This document shows, piece after piece, positions 1 to 11,105 of a DNA stretch of 64,000 nt (its first letter is position 1; each line of letters opens with the position of its first letter). This DNA is from Xenoacremonium recifei (Eukaryota > Ascomycota > Sordariomycetes > Hypocreales > Nectriaceae): positions 1-64,000 of the forward strand of contig WOFQ01000022.1 of the NCBI GenBank assembly GCA_012184525.1, written 5' to 3'. The position numbers and the translations under genes were made by a program. The notes under the pieces are model-generated. The model made no database searches. It had not been told where the DNA came from and saw only the letters and a list, made by a program, of their open reading frames with translations.

Positions 1-675
1 GGTGGAGAGGTGATATTTGCCCGCAACCACGATAAATGGGGGAACGCAGAAACCCAACGCCCCAACGCCTTGGATCACTGTAACCCATTCTCTATTACCC
101 GGCTGCCTCATCTTAACATTAGAACGCCGTTCTGAGTTCGTAACAACCATGCCGCTCGAGATAACTCCCATCTGGAAGCCAGTCTCATCAAAATTGTAAA
201 TATCCTCAGGTTGGATGCCATATTTCGCAGTTATATTCTGCATAAGGAGAAACCACGCGTTTATCGCGTCTGGATCTTCGCATTGCGCCCTCCTATAGTC
301 ATATCTGCGAAATAGACGCGTTCGGAGCTCTGGTTGTCGCTTAACGAAGTTTGAAGCCCATCGTGATCCAACAGGTGGCGCGTCGCGTTCAGCAAGCAGG
401 TGATTTGCCATATCTCCCACCTCACTCAGCCGGGGAGGATAAGATCGCGAATCTAGGTCGAGAATATACTTAATAATAGTATTTTCCTCTAATTCAGTTA
501 ATTTCGCAGAATTGGGCGGGCTGTCGCGTCGGGAAGGCGTGCCGCTCTGGCGGCGAGCTAAGGTATTGCGACTGACATTGTAGATCTTTGCAGCTCTTCG
601 GACACTTAGAGAAGGGTCTTGTTTCATAGCTTGAAGGGCAAGGATCAATTGACTCTCTTTAGAAGGGGTTTCCAT
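1..675 (-). CDS. Fot1/pogo-type transposase, N-terminal part
   Basis: Open frame of 225 codons that starts with ATG at 675 and runs off the left edge of the window without a stop. The first about 55 residues look like a pipsqueak-type helix-turn-helix (repeated Ser/Arg-Arg-Ala-Ala and Asn-Val-Ser-Arg-Asn motifs). A CENP-B/Tc5-type DNA-binding region follows (about residues 65-125, with a Gly-Ser-Arg-Trp-Ala motif). The beginning of the DDE domain carries the typical N-F-D-E-T-G-F motif near residue 170, whose Asp would be the first catalytic acid. This is the order of fungal Fot1/Pot2 cut-and-paste transposases of the Tc1/mariner superfamily. No stop or frameshift is visible, so the copy is not obviously inactivated by repeat-induced point mutation in this half. 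The rest of the protein lies outside the window. Confidence 0.85.
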   Translation of the reverse strand, partial: METPSKESQLILALQAMKQDPSLSVRRAAKIYNVSRNTLARRQSGTPSRRDSPPNSAKLTELEENTIIKYILDLDSRSYPPRLSEVGDMANHLLAERDAPPVGSRWASNFVKRQPELRTRLFRRYDYRRAQCEDPDAINAWFLLMQNITAKYGIQPEDIYNFDETGFQMGVISSGMVVTNSERRSNVKMRQPGNREWVTVIQGVGALGFCVPPFIVVAGKYHLST

Positions 676-774
676 TTGTGGTGATGGAGAAAAGCAGGTT
701 TCATGGAGGAAGAGGAGGTGAGTCTCGAGAAGTGGCCCACTCGCTATGCTGGCCCACTCGCTATGCATCTACGT
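676..774 (-). mobile_element. Right terminal repeat region of the Fot1/pogo element
   Basis: Between the transposase start and a TA dinucleotide at 775-776 lies a subterminal direct repeat: the 16-bp unit GGCCCACTCGCTATGC occurs at 734-749 and again at 751-766. Read inward from the TA the end begins ACGTAGATGCATAGCG, which resembles terminal inverted repeats of fungal pogo elements that insert at TA. The other end is outside the window, so the inverted repeat and target-site duplication cannot be confirmed here. Confidence 0.55.
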
Positions 775-1050
775 TAGTTTAGTGTTCATTGTCTTTGAAC
801 ATCAACAGAATAATGGCAAGGACATAGTTGCCCAAGCTCACTACATGAAACTATCGCCATTCTGTGATGCTCGGGGGCTTATAGCATGAGTAACATGGAC
901 ACAAAATATTTTATCACATTAAAACTTGATCTCAGGCACATAACATATAGATAAGCTATATCGGATCTAGCATTGATTATAGTTCATGCGATTGCGTAGC
1001 CAAGCTTACGTCCACAAGCCTACCATTTTATATCAGATACACGAGTATAT

Positions 1051-3002
1051 CTAGAGGGTATATCTGAATGTGGGTGCCTTGTTGCCCATGGTAGCAACCT
1101 GGTCATTAGTATACTTCTCCCGAATCTCTGCCTCTGTCATTCGATCTCTCTTCTTGTTGATGCGTATGTAGTTCAACTCAAGGGTGATAGTCGAGATGAT
1201 CCCCATGACGGCAAATGCCAGTGACGTTCCGAACCCAGTTGGATAAGACGGTGCCTCAGAGCTTATGAAAATGTACGAAGAAACGATGCCCCCAACATTT
1301 GCAATAGTTGCGATGTATGCAAGTCCGATGGCGCGCTTGGCAGTTCCTGCCAAATTGTTGCTGATCCAAGTACTTGAACCTGGGCTGATCGGATACAGAC
1401 CAATATTTGCGAGAACGATAGCAAAGTAACATGCTCCGATGTTTTCCTTTATCTTCGGGGCAAGGGGAGTTATAATGGCGTAGCCAATAACAACAAGAGC
1501 CTGAGGTACAAGCAGAAAATAGGCACGGCGCTTGAATTTGTCCGAGAGGAGGCCGAAGACCCAGCAACTGATTGCACCAGCAATGTACGGTGGTACTGTC
1601 CTGGAGCACAATTGTGTTAGAGCATATTAGTGCATCAAAATAAACTGATATCAACTTACATTAGCTGGGCATGGTTACCCGAGTAGCCCATATTCGTCAT
1701 AATCGTTGGCATTGTGAATTTGAATCCGTAACTGGGGATATTGTTGGAGTAGTAATTGAAGACCATCAAGTAAAACTGCCAGTCCGTGACGACGTCCCAG
1801 AGAAGCTTCCAACTGAAGCGGGTACCAACCTCCTCAGCGTTCGAGCCGCCGTTTTGAATTGTCATTCGTACTGTAAGGTACCGGCGCTCCTCCTCCTTTA
1901 ACCAGCGTATTCGCTTCGATGGTGTATCGGGTAAGACAAATGGGATAACCATGCCAATAATGACCGTGATAATTCCCTAGACAAATGTCAGCATTACTCC
2001 AGCTGCAGCAACACGCAAGACCATTTAGCAAACCTCCATCAGGAAGATCCATCTCCAGCCAGCTATGCCACCAATGCCATCCATCTGGGCAAAGGCATAA
2101 GCCAATAAACCTGAGAACGCGCCTGACAATGCAGAGCCAACGTAGAAGATGGAGAAACGGGTACCAAGCTCGAACTTCGTGTACCACTTTGTCATGTATA
2201 GGAAAGCCCCGGGAACCAGGCCTGAAGAATATCAGCAGAGCGTGACGCGCAACCACTTCAGAGAATTTACCAGCTTCGAAGGCTCCCATAAGAAGACGGA
2301 CCGCCATCAATGAACCGTAATTTGTTGTGACACCATGCTGTTACTAAGTTTAACTTCGTAGATCGCCGCAGGAGAAAGCGCGCATTTCTCACCATAGTCA
2401 TCATTATCCCCCACAGAAGAGTGATGCCACCAATGTACCAAGAGGGGTGGTTATGAAGATATTTCTCAAGGAGGTAGTTGCTAGGAATATCTGCGTATCC
2501 TTGTCTAAGTTTCTGTTGCGTAGTAGCGAAACGCCCTTTTGACTCACCGAAACCGATGTACGTGAGAAAGAAGATTGAGAGTACGACGTTGTACTGGGAT
2601 CCCGACATTCCAAGATCATCAAGCATGCCCTATAGGCAATGAGATAGTTTCTAGCCGTCAACCTAACAGCAAACGAACTTACTTCAACCTTAGCATTTCC
2701 GATGTTGGCTCTATCAATGAAAGACATTACTACGACGTGTTAGCCTACGAAGCACATCTACCAGCAACAAACTTACTGTATAGAGTTGTCAAGACAGTTA
2801 CAATGCGCAAATCCAATTTCCATAGGAGTTTTCTCCTATCTTTGTCAGGATAGCCCTCAATAAATTGGAGATCTGCAGACGCGGCCGCTGCCTTCTCGTC
2901 AAGCCCCGCATCGACTTCTCCTTCCATATGGATGGTGGTGATGTCTTCTTTGCGTGCAGAGGCACCGTCATACGATGGACGATTGGAGATGCGGTCTAAC
3001 AT
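1051..3002 (-). CDS. MFS permease, Dal5/allantoate-type (anion:cation symporter family)
   Basis: Spliced gene of about eight exons giving roughly 490 residues. Exon 1 is 3002-2777, and exon 2 starts at 2729 with the codon that leads into the family motif S-F-I-D-R-A-N-I-G-N-A in helix 1. Later exons contain the YIGF...IPSNYLLEKY motif, the G-A-F-E-A-G motif before the loop to helix 5, and W-R-W-I-F-L-M-E at the end of helix 6. All are typical of Dal5/Tna1-type plasma-membrane carriers of allantoate, nicotinate and other carboxylates. All donor and acceptor sites checked are GT-AG and keep phase. The N-terminal about 65 residues are a hydrophilic cytosolic tail. The substrate cannot be read from sequence. 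The downstream neighbour in the same orientation is an exporter-like gene, so no pathway is implied. Confidence 0.85.
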
Positions 3003-3550
3003 GTTGATGAGATGCTGAAGTCAGAGTAACATGCGATTGAAGGAGTAACCAACTGAGTGTGAACCCGGAGTCGAGATGCTCTGCCTTTATAGCCATAGGG
3101 CTTCAGAACGTGAAGAGATCCCTTGATCAGGGAAATCAAGTTCCCCACGGGGAAAAACCGGGCCCCTTCCGCACTCAAACCTATCATTTCCCTCAAAGCA
3201 TTTGGACGCAGTTGCGTTGCAGCACGCGGGTGCGGCTACTTCGGGTCTAAAGAAGTAGCCGGCCAGGGACTGATAGCCGGGTTTCCACCGGGGCGCAGAT
3301 AAGACCATTCCAACAAGATGGCTAGGCAGGAGATGGGTATATCCTGGAGTCAGTAGTCCATTTCTCTGTCAAGACAAGGGGGGAATCATATAACTCAGTT
3401 ATGAAAGACCCAACCCGGAGCCGTCTACAAACACTTCTCCAACTAAATAGGTAGAGAATGCCGATCCGGCAGAGCTCTGACTCTCTGTTTTGCTAAGACA
3501 AACACTTAGACTTCTAATAGAACGAGCAGGTGTATTGACTCAACCAAATA
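3003..3550. other. Intergenic region upstream of the 1051-3002 permease
   Basis: 548 bp between the start of the permease and the stop of the exporter-like gene, both on the minus strand. It should hold the permease promoter. It contains a perfect 10-bp inverted repeat (listed separately) and otherwise only short unsupported frames. Confidence 0.5.
3233..3261. repeat. Perfect 10-bp inverted repeat in permease promoter
   Basis: CGGCTACTTC at 3233-3242 is followed by a 9-nt spacer and its exact reverse complement GAAGTAGCCG at 3252-3261. It lies about 230 bp upstream of the permease ATG. CGG...CCG outer triplets in inverted orientation are the kind of half-site bound by Zn2Cys6 dimers. Whether this is an operator is inference. 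Confidence 0.45.
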
Positions 3551-6500
3551 CTATTGGAGAAGAAGTGCCTCCTCATCTAGAATGCCGAATAAGCCTTCAA
3601 TTTCCCGTTCCAACTCCTTCAGCTCCTCCGCCACCTGCCCTGTCACAAGTGCATAAGCATACAGCAGGGCGTAGTCCTTTTCCTGGACTGTGAGATTCGT
3701 AGGCAATGCTAACAGCGTGGTAGAGGTCTTGCTCCCAGAGTCTGCAGAGCTGCTGCCACCAACGTTATTCTCTTGAAGGGCATCGTTGGCATGCGTTTCG
3801 TAGTGCTTTCGGAATTGGAAGATTCGGCTAACCAGCTGATCACGAGTGCCCATAACACTAGGAACGGCATCTGTTAGGGGATACTCGAGCATTGTCGAGC
3901 TTGCCAACACTTGAAAAACGTGGCAGATGCGATCACAGAGAACCGAACGTTCCGGCGCCGTGTACTGAAGCAGCGCATTCTCCCCTTCTGTCAGAGCCCC
4001 TTGCCGATGTGCCACCAGAGACATTGCGTAGAAGAGGTCAAGCATCCTACGCGTACAGCCCATCACTCGTCCGTAGACCTCATAAGGAAAAGGACCTCGG
4101 AGATCAAACTCAGATGCCGCCAGCTTTCGGAGATCCTCCAACCTGCTAGCGTATCGTCGCATTGCAGTATGTTCGCCTGACCGAAGGTAATTTTGGGAGC
4201 AATCGCTTCGAAGTAGTATGGCTAGTGGTCCTCGCTTCCAGATTAATCCCATCTGGAGATGCAGTACTGCAATGCCTTCTCGGAACTTTCGACGCGCCGA
4301 GATCGGCCAAACTAAACGGCAGACGACGAGGCCCCAGAGAATACCAGCCGTCACAGAAACTGCACGATGCTTGACGATCTCCAAGATATCTGTAGAGGAG
4401 CCTCCCTCATCTGAGTAACCGTCTCCGTCACCGGTTCGCACGCTCATGCTGTACGCATATAGCGTCGAAACGTTGTACGAAAGCAGGGTAATTCGGCCTA
4501 AAGGCGCAAGTCCGCGGACGACGATAAAATAGAAGGTCAAGAAGCTCACGATGCTGCCGAGGACAATGAGTACCACAGCATACCCGTGACTAATCTTCCA
4601 GTTGATGACAGAGAATGCTGCTCCGATCAATGTACCGAAAAATCGCGCCAATCCTGTTGTATTCGCGGCGCCGACAGTCATAGAACAGACGATCATGAAT
4701 GACACGAGACCCCATTCTCCGCGCCAGAGTCGGTAGACATCTCGGGTCCAATCAATGAAGGCGAACATTGCCCACAAGGCGGCTCCCATTCCCACCTTCA
4801 AGCCAAATTGTACTGTACGGTGTTAGTGATCCTTGCTCATGTCATCAACTCATGGTATGGATTGTACTGACCATCGTCTCGCGCCACCTTCCGAATTAGC
4901 CTCAGGACCTTCTGCGAGATCCAAGCCAGGATCTTACTCGCTCCAGGAGCGGCATGCCAGTTGTAGGTGTCCCGTTGCTCTATCATCGAATCCGGAATTC
5001 CTCTGAACGCACGATCATCGGAGATTGGTCTGATCAACGATTCTTCGCCCGGAGAGTCCTGTACAAGTGTATAATTCCTGGGTTCGCGTCGGAAATTACT
5101 GAGTCGTGCCCAACTTACGAGCCACCACCAACTCTGCTGTTTGTTTTGGTGGGCACGCTTTAGGGCACTCATAATCTCAAGATGTCTCTGCGTCTCCTCG
5201 GCGAAAGATTGCAAGCTGAAACTGAAGTGGCCACAGGCCGCAGCAACTTCTTCGAATTGAGAGCGCCCGATTTCTCTGCCTGTAGTAGCGAGTTCTATTC
5301 GATTGTAAATGCCCTGTAGTGAGTCGAGCCTCTTGGTGTTGAATACTCGTAAAGAATCTGCGAGCCGTTGTTGGAGGTCATCTATGCCGGCCTCTTCGTG
5401 TTGATCACCCTGCGTCTGAGCTTTGAGTACCATGGAGATGTCAGCGGCAAGCGACTGCATAGCTGGCCTTAGAGTTTTAATGAAAATGTGAGAGACGTCT
5501 CTCGGTGTTCTCAACGGCAGCTCTGTATCTTCAGGTTCTTCGTCGTACTCTGAATCTTCGAATAAGTTAAGTCGGGCGCATGCTGCACTTCTCAGCCCTC
5601 CGATGGACTGCCCCAAAGCTTCCAGGCTTTTCACAAGAAGACGTTCTTGTCTGTGTATATCCTCGAACCCAAGGAATAAGAACTCAAACATGGCCTCCCT
5701 TAGAGTTTTGGTCATTTGAGAATGGATCGCATCATGCTTGGCAGTTACGGCCGCGACATCAAACGAGGGGTCCCGAGTGCCACTCAAAAAACTACCCGTG
5801 ATTGCTGAAAGCATTTCGCAAAGAGATATGGAGGCCTTGTGTTTCGTCCGTGTGAGCAGCTCCCTGGCTGAGACTTGCCAGATCAATAGGTTAACTGCGG
5901 CAGCAGAAAAGATGCCTAACAAGAGCATCTTTAGGACCTGGATAATTTTCACAGTGGAAAAGACGTTTGAGAGCACCGCGCTCTCCCTAGTGACGACGCC
6001 AATAATGGCGAGGGATGCAAGCGTGCTTCCAACATTGACCAGAGGATTAGACATCCTCTGTTTGACCCAGCCGATGAAGCCGAAACCGCCGCCGACAAAG
6101 ATGACAACCACCAACACGTGTGCTAGTACCACGAGGTGAAGTGTCGAGCCCACAAAGACGGAAGTTACCATAGATGAGATGGCCACGAGCTCGGCGTAAG
6201 CCACGGCAACTATCGCAATGAGGATGGCTTCGATCATGGAGCCTGCTGAGCGCGCAGGGTGGAAGTAGACGGTGATTGTAGCCACAACATGCTTCCCCTC
6301 CAGCGGTCCCAAGAAATCCGCAATTGGCCAAAGGAATGTCGCGAGACTGCCGAGTGTATATGCCAATGTGCATTTTAACACGCCGCGGCCATCAGGCGTA
6401 TCTAGCCAGAGGTAGAACTCGAATGCCAGCTCTTTTGCACGAACCCATGCCAATTCGAAAAGCCGACGGACTGAATCGCCATTTAATTGTGCTATCAGAG

Positions 6501-6715
6501 ATCGGCCTCGACTTTGTCGTCGCGATCCCAGGCCCCCAATGCCATGGCTAATATGAGAGACATCAAGGTCTTCGGAGATCTAGGTTATGCCATTGTTAGG
6601 CCTCGTGAGCTGCTGTAGGTGATGCAATCGCCATCGATCGCGGTGTGCTTACGGTGTTTTGAGTTGTTTGTTGTATCCCTGCCGGGTTGCGTATTGGCAG
6701 TTCATGATTTGCCAT
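3551..6715 (-). CDS. Aromatic-acid-exporter-like membrane protein (ArAE_2/FUSC superfamily, Bre4-like)
   Basis: Three-exon gene coding for 1,010 residues: exon 1 6715-6653, exon 2 6579-4872, exon 3 4812-3551. The long exon 2 frame has no ATG near its beginning. The start at 6715 is chosen because a 63-bp ATG exon with a GTAAGC donor joins in frame to the acceptor before 6579. The protein has two blocks of about five to six hydrophobic helices (about residues 60-230 and 600-730), each followed by a long soluble region. This is the arrangement of fungal ArAE_2_N plus ArAE_2 proteins (relatives of yeast Bre4 and bacterial FusC-type exporters). These are thought to export aromatic or weak acids across plasma or internal membranes; the substrate here is unknown. 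The second intron (4871-4813) has a GTCAGT donor. Confidence 0.8.
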
Positions 6716-7724
6716 ACTCTTATCGAGGTTTGCTCAATGAACAGACGAAGATCCAGGCGGATCAGCCCGGCAACGACCTTGCTCAGCGATCGCTCGGAGT
6801 CTTCCGCATTGAAGGGACGGCACGAGGCGGCGTCTCACCACGACGTGGCGTAAGCGCTCACTAAGTCCTGGACGAAAGCGTCAACGGGACTTCGGTAAAC
6901 GGGGCCAAGGCAGATCGGGATTAGGCTGAAGTCGGCGATTGGCGGACAAATGAGACAGGATTCTGTTAAAAGTCTACAAGTACCCAGCCGAAAACCCTTA
7001 GCGCTACGAAGTACTCTACTATCTTATTTTCTTTCACTTACCCTGAACTTGCATCATTTATGTCATGAGGGCACACCAAAACGGCTGACACGCTGTCCGT
7101 GCTACGGATAACAGGCAAATGAAGCCATCGCATAAGCAAAGCTGTGAGAGGATACGTGGAGCCTCTTTAGACGAATGCAAAGTCCTACAGCACTGTATTT
7201 AACTAGACCAAGTCCCCCAGCTAGCCAATTGATCATCATCGCTTTCCTGGAGCTGTTGTGTGCGTTGCTAAGGCATCGCAATTGCTAACAAATCGGTCTG
7301 GACCTCGCAACAATTTATCCTTCACGGCGCTGGAGTAGGCTGATTATCGAGCAGCAAAGACAGATGGGTGACTAGACTTCGATACAATTGTTTCTCCGTA
7401 ATTATATCTAATGTGCACCGAAAACATAGAGATTTCCGGTCTGGTCAAAGAAAGTTGGCCTAGTGGAAGAGATAACGTCGAGAACGTCATACGGCTTCTG
7501 GCTTGTTGAAAGCAAAGGATTCCGTGAGACAATCTTCACACGAGGTATGCCATTGAGGCCGATGACAGGACGGTCCTTAACGGAATCTTTTTGCCAAAAT
7601 ACAATTTACGAATGTCCATCTTGATTATACTCCACATTATCTCCTCACGCTTGCGCTGTAAGAGTTCCAGATACGTCTAATCACGCATTTTGTAATAGAT
7701 GGTGATACCCAGAAGTGTGAATCT
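6716..7724. other. Intergenic region
   Basis: About 1 kb between the start of the exporter-like gene and the stop of the FAD oxidase, both on the minus strand. It should contain the exporter promoter. I see no convincing gene or repeat in it. Confidence 0.5.
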
Positions 7725-9482
7725 CTACTTTCGCGTCTCACACATGCGGCCATCGTTGCTGACAGTCCAAGCCTCACTGCCAACAGCAGCGGTAGCGTAT
7801 AAAATGTTTTTGGGATCATACTTCTTCTTAACAGCAAGGAGCTTGCCATAATTGGCACCAAAGAAGGTTGCCTGCCAGTCCTTCTGCTGGTAGTCCGCCT
7901 CGTTCATATAGGCACCGGCACCAGGAGTGACAGCTTCAATGATGGGTTGGATCTGGTTCGTAATCTTGGCCTGTGTCGCAAGCATCTCATCCCACGGAGC
8001 CTGAAAACTCCATGGTAAGGTAAGGGATACTTCGACGAGCGAGTCACGCCACTGAGGAAGCACGGCATTGTCACCACCGAAATTGGATACGTTGAGTCCG
8101 ACGCCGATGAAAACAACGCCCAAGTCAGCAAGTTTACGTGCTGTGGGACTGAAATTCGGCACCACAGACCTGGGCAGCAGGCGACCACCAAAGAGCGATG
8201 TGCCCACCTCGATGTTTCCAGCTGGCAACGGACCCCAGTAATGGTTGAAGTGGTTGTAGTAACTAGAGTATTGGGTGAAGGTTGCATTCAGGCTCAGCCC
8301 AAGGGCGGCCAGCGAGTCGGACAAGGGTTGAAGAATCTCTCTCGCCTCTTGCTCAGTCTTGCCATACGCCGTCATCGCTGGGACCTGGAGGAAGGTATTG
8401 GTGAAGAAATATATGATCATGACACCGGAATCGACAATTTTGGGAAGAGCAGCGTGAAATGTGGCGATGACTTCGTAGATGAGATCTGGCTGGTCCTCTG
8501 AAGGCGTGACGAGGAACTTCGCACCGCTCACTTTGGCATCTGGATGAGCTCTGAAAGTCGCGGAGACTACAACGCCATAGTTGCCACCACCTCCGCCACT
8601 CAGAGCCCAGTAGAGGTCTGAGTTTTGGGCTCTAGAGGCCGTGACTAGCTTCCCGGTAGGAGTCACGACCTCAAACTCAAGAGTGTTGTCTGCAGCGAGA
8701 CCGAAGATGGTGCTGAGGGCTGAGTGACCACCGCCTTGAACATAACCACCGGCAAGACCAACAGAGGGGCATTCTCCTGTAACAACAACGAGGCCAGCAG
8801 CGTGAGCAGCTTCGATAGCCTCAAAGCCCTGGATGCCGGCGCCGACCTTCAAGGCCTTGCCAGTGTAGTTGCAGTCCTTCCAGTCTAAGACCTGAGTCTC
8901 CTTGAGGTAGTGCGTCCAGGCTGATAGAGCACCCGCGCCGGTGGACCGACCCAGGTAGTCGTGGCCAGTGTTTCGAATGACGAAGCGAATATTCTTCTGC
9001 TCAGCAAAGGCAAGAGCGGTAGCAATATCGGAGGGCTTTGTGGCGTTGACAGCGTATCTGACGTAGTTACCAAAGGTGCATGGGCGTCCTCGGGGCTGCC
9101 AGGGGTCGCAGCTTTGATTGGCGAATATTGGCGCCATGACAGACGAAGAGGATTCCGAACTACCATCAAATGAGTTTGAGACAACACTGCTGAGGAGCCA
9201 AAGTCTCATGCCGCACCGCACTTACTGGATAGTTGAGTATAGCCATTGATCCTGAAGGTACGCACACTCCGTAGCATTGTAATGGGGGTCGTGGCATGGT
9301 GAACCAAGTGGTACAGTAGCGACGAGACGACCCCCAACGGTCTTGTTCAATTGGGACCACTCAGCTTGTGTAGGCCAGCACACGTCTCCCGGGAAGCATT
9401 TGCAAACGGGCTGAGTGGGAGATGCCGCCACTAGGCCTGTAATGGCCAAGCAGAATCGAGAAGCAAGAGCAAGGTACCGCAT
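7725..9482 (-). CDS. Secreted FAD-linked oxidase, berberine-bridge-enzyme type
   Basis: Two exons (9482-9226 and 9159-7725) give 563 residues. The ATG at 9482 is preferred over an upstream in-frame ATG because it directly begins a signal peptide of about 20 residues ending in Val-Ala-Ala-Ser. The FAD-binding PCMH domain (about residues 115-300) has the motif N-T-G-H-D-Y-L-G, whose His is the usual 8-alpha-histidyl FAD site. It also has G-E-C-P-S-V-G-L-A-G-G, whose Cys matches the second covalent attachment seen in bicovalent BBE-like enzymes. The last about 50 residues form the BBE domain ending near K-K-K-Y-D-P-K-N-I-L-Y. Such enzymes oxidise alcohols, sugars or secondary-metabolite intermediates with O2. 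The intron donor is GTAAGT. Substrate unknown; the divergent neighbour encodes a SAT4-family protein. Confidence 0.88.
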
Positions 9483-11105
9483 TGTGACAGGAACGAACGA
9501 GCAGCGAAAAAGGTGCAGAATGCAGGAGAATGAGACATCCATTGCGCGCGGGTGATACAAATCTATAACAAGCCGCCGCAGCCACCGTAGCCTGCGTTCT
9601 CGGGTATCCGCCCCTCGGTAAGATTGCAGTTGGATATCGCTTAGAGGCCCTTGACGCTTGTTCCCAGCCTCAGCGGAGTTTCGACTGGGCTTTACGAGGC
9701 AAAAGCAGGGATATACAGTATTTGACTAGGTGATGTGGCCGTGGGCTATTGACGCCGGCATAAGCAAGCGCAATTTGGCTAAGGCGGAGACGGGATTGGA
9801 GAAATCAGTATCCTTAGGTGACTTGCCGAAGGCGTGGGCTATGACGGTGAGTTTGTGTTGAGAATTAGGAGCGCCTTTTTTCTCTTCTCGAGATACATCG
9901 AAGTGCGTGATGAGGCCTGGATAGATTCATGAATAGTGTCCCACAACCTGGGCATTCGCGTCGCAAAAGCAAATCGCAGGCAAGAATCTCCGCGGCACCC
10001 CGAGGATTTGGAAATGGAGAGCATTGTCTTTGGGCAACGTATGTTACATTTCTAGGTAAGCCACAACTGCACTATGTGATCTGCGAGTCAGGACCTGCAT
10101 GACGTCGTAATGGGAGAATCCGACAAAAGCAACTTTGCGGTCCAGCCTCTGCAACCGAAATCCTTTGGACCAGCCTCGGCGCAGGACGACGCCTGCTGAC
10201 TTATCTCTCTTCATCCCCGGAATGGAGAATCACTGCCATTGGAGGTTGGGATTGAGGGATTTTGGAATAAGCCTAGTTTTGGACGGAAAGCTGCTGATCC
10301 TCCCCGCGTTCCGACCCGAGCAGGGGCTTTGAAGGTCTTCACTGGACGCCACTCAAACCCTGGCCCAATCCCCGCAAACATTCTCTGCGAAGAGAAGGGA
10401 TTCTGTCTCAACGTCGGGCGGGAGACAAGAGAAAATAGTTCTGAACCGAGTATTCCGAGCTGCCCTAATTAGTAGTGAGACCGCCACATTGGGCCATCAT
10501 GCATTGTCAGCCGGGACAGCATCGATGACCTGGTTGCTGTCCTCGCAGATTCAGGATGATGTGGAGTTCGCAGTCAACAAATTTGACTGCATCAGCACGA
10601 AACTAGAGTCCTAAACATCAGATCTCATATTTAGATCCCGATTGCCATCCGCAAAAGCATATACATGGAACACGAATATAAATCCCGATTATCAATTCGC
10701 AATCGCTATGCGCTCGGGTGTCACAGTTCAGAGCCAGGGGAGTGCGTAAGCACGAGGAGTGCTCCATATTCAGAGGATTATGCATGAAATACAAGGGGCA
10801 ACAGTGTCTGGGGAAATACCTGCTTCGTCTGCGACTTGCGATCCTTGTCACTGACTCAATAACCTTGTTCTGTCTCCTGATGCCTTCTTAAAGTTTGCAG
10901 GGGCCCAAAGTGCCGGTCCTTGGCAGTTGGCCGCTTATTTGTGCCTTGAGGACGCCACAGGGGACTAGCCTGGCCACAGTGCCAACTTGCTACGATGGCG
11001 TTTTCAAGCGTTCAGCCATCCTCCAGAATTTGTGAATGCTAAATAAGGCAGAGTCCCGAAGTCTTCTCGACTGGAGTTGCTGATGGTTTGCTCAAGCTTC
11101 ATAAA
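9483..11105. other. Long divergent intergenic region
   Basis: 1.6 kb between the FAD oxidase and the SAT4-family gene, which point away from each other, so both promoters should lie here. The short frames in it have no recognisable family, splice logic or repeats. I see no supported gene. Confidence 0.5.

Noticed and set aside
4837..6453. Start of the ArAE_2-type protein at 6453
   Set aside because: The codon there is TTG, and the frame stays open upstream to a splice acceptor. A short ATG exon at 6715-6653 joins in phase.
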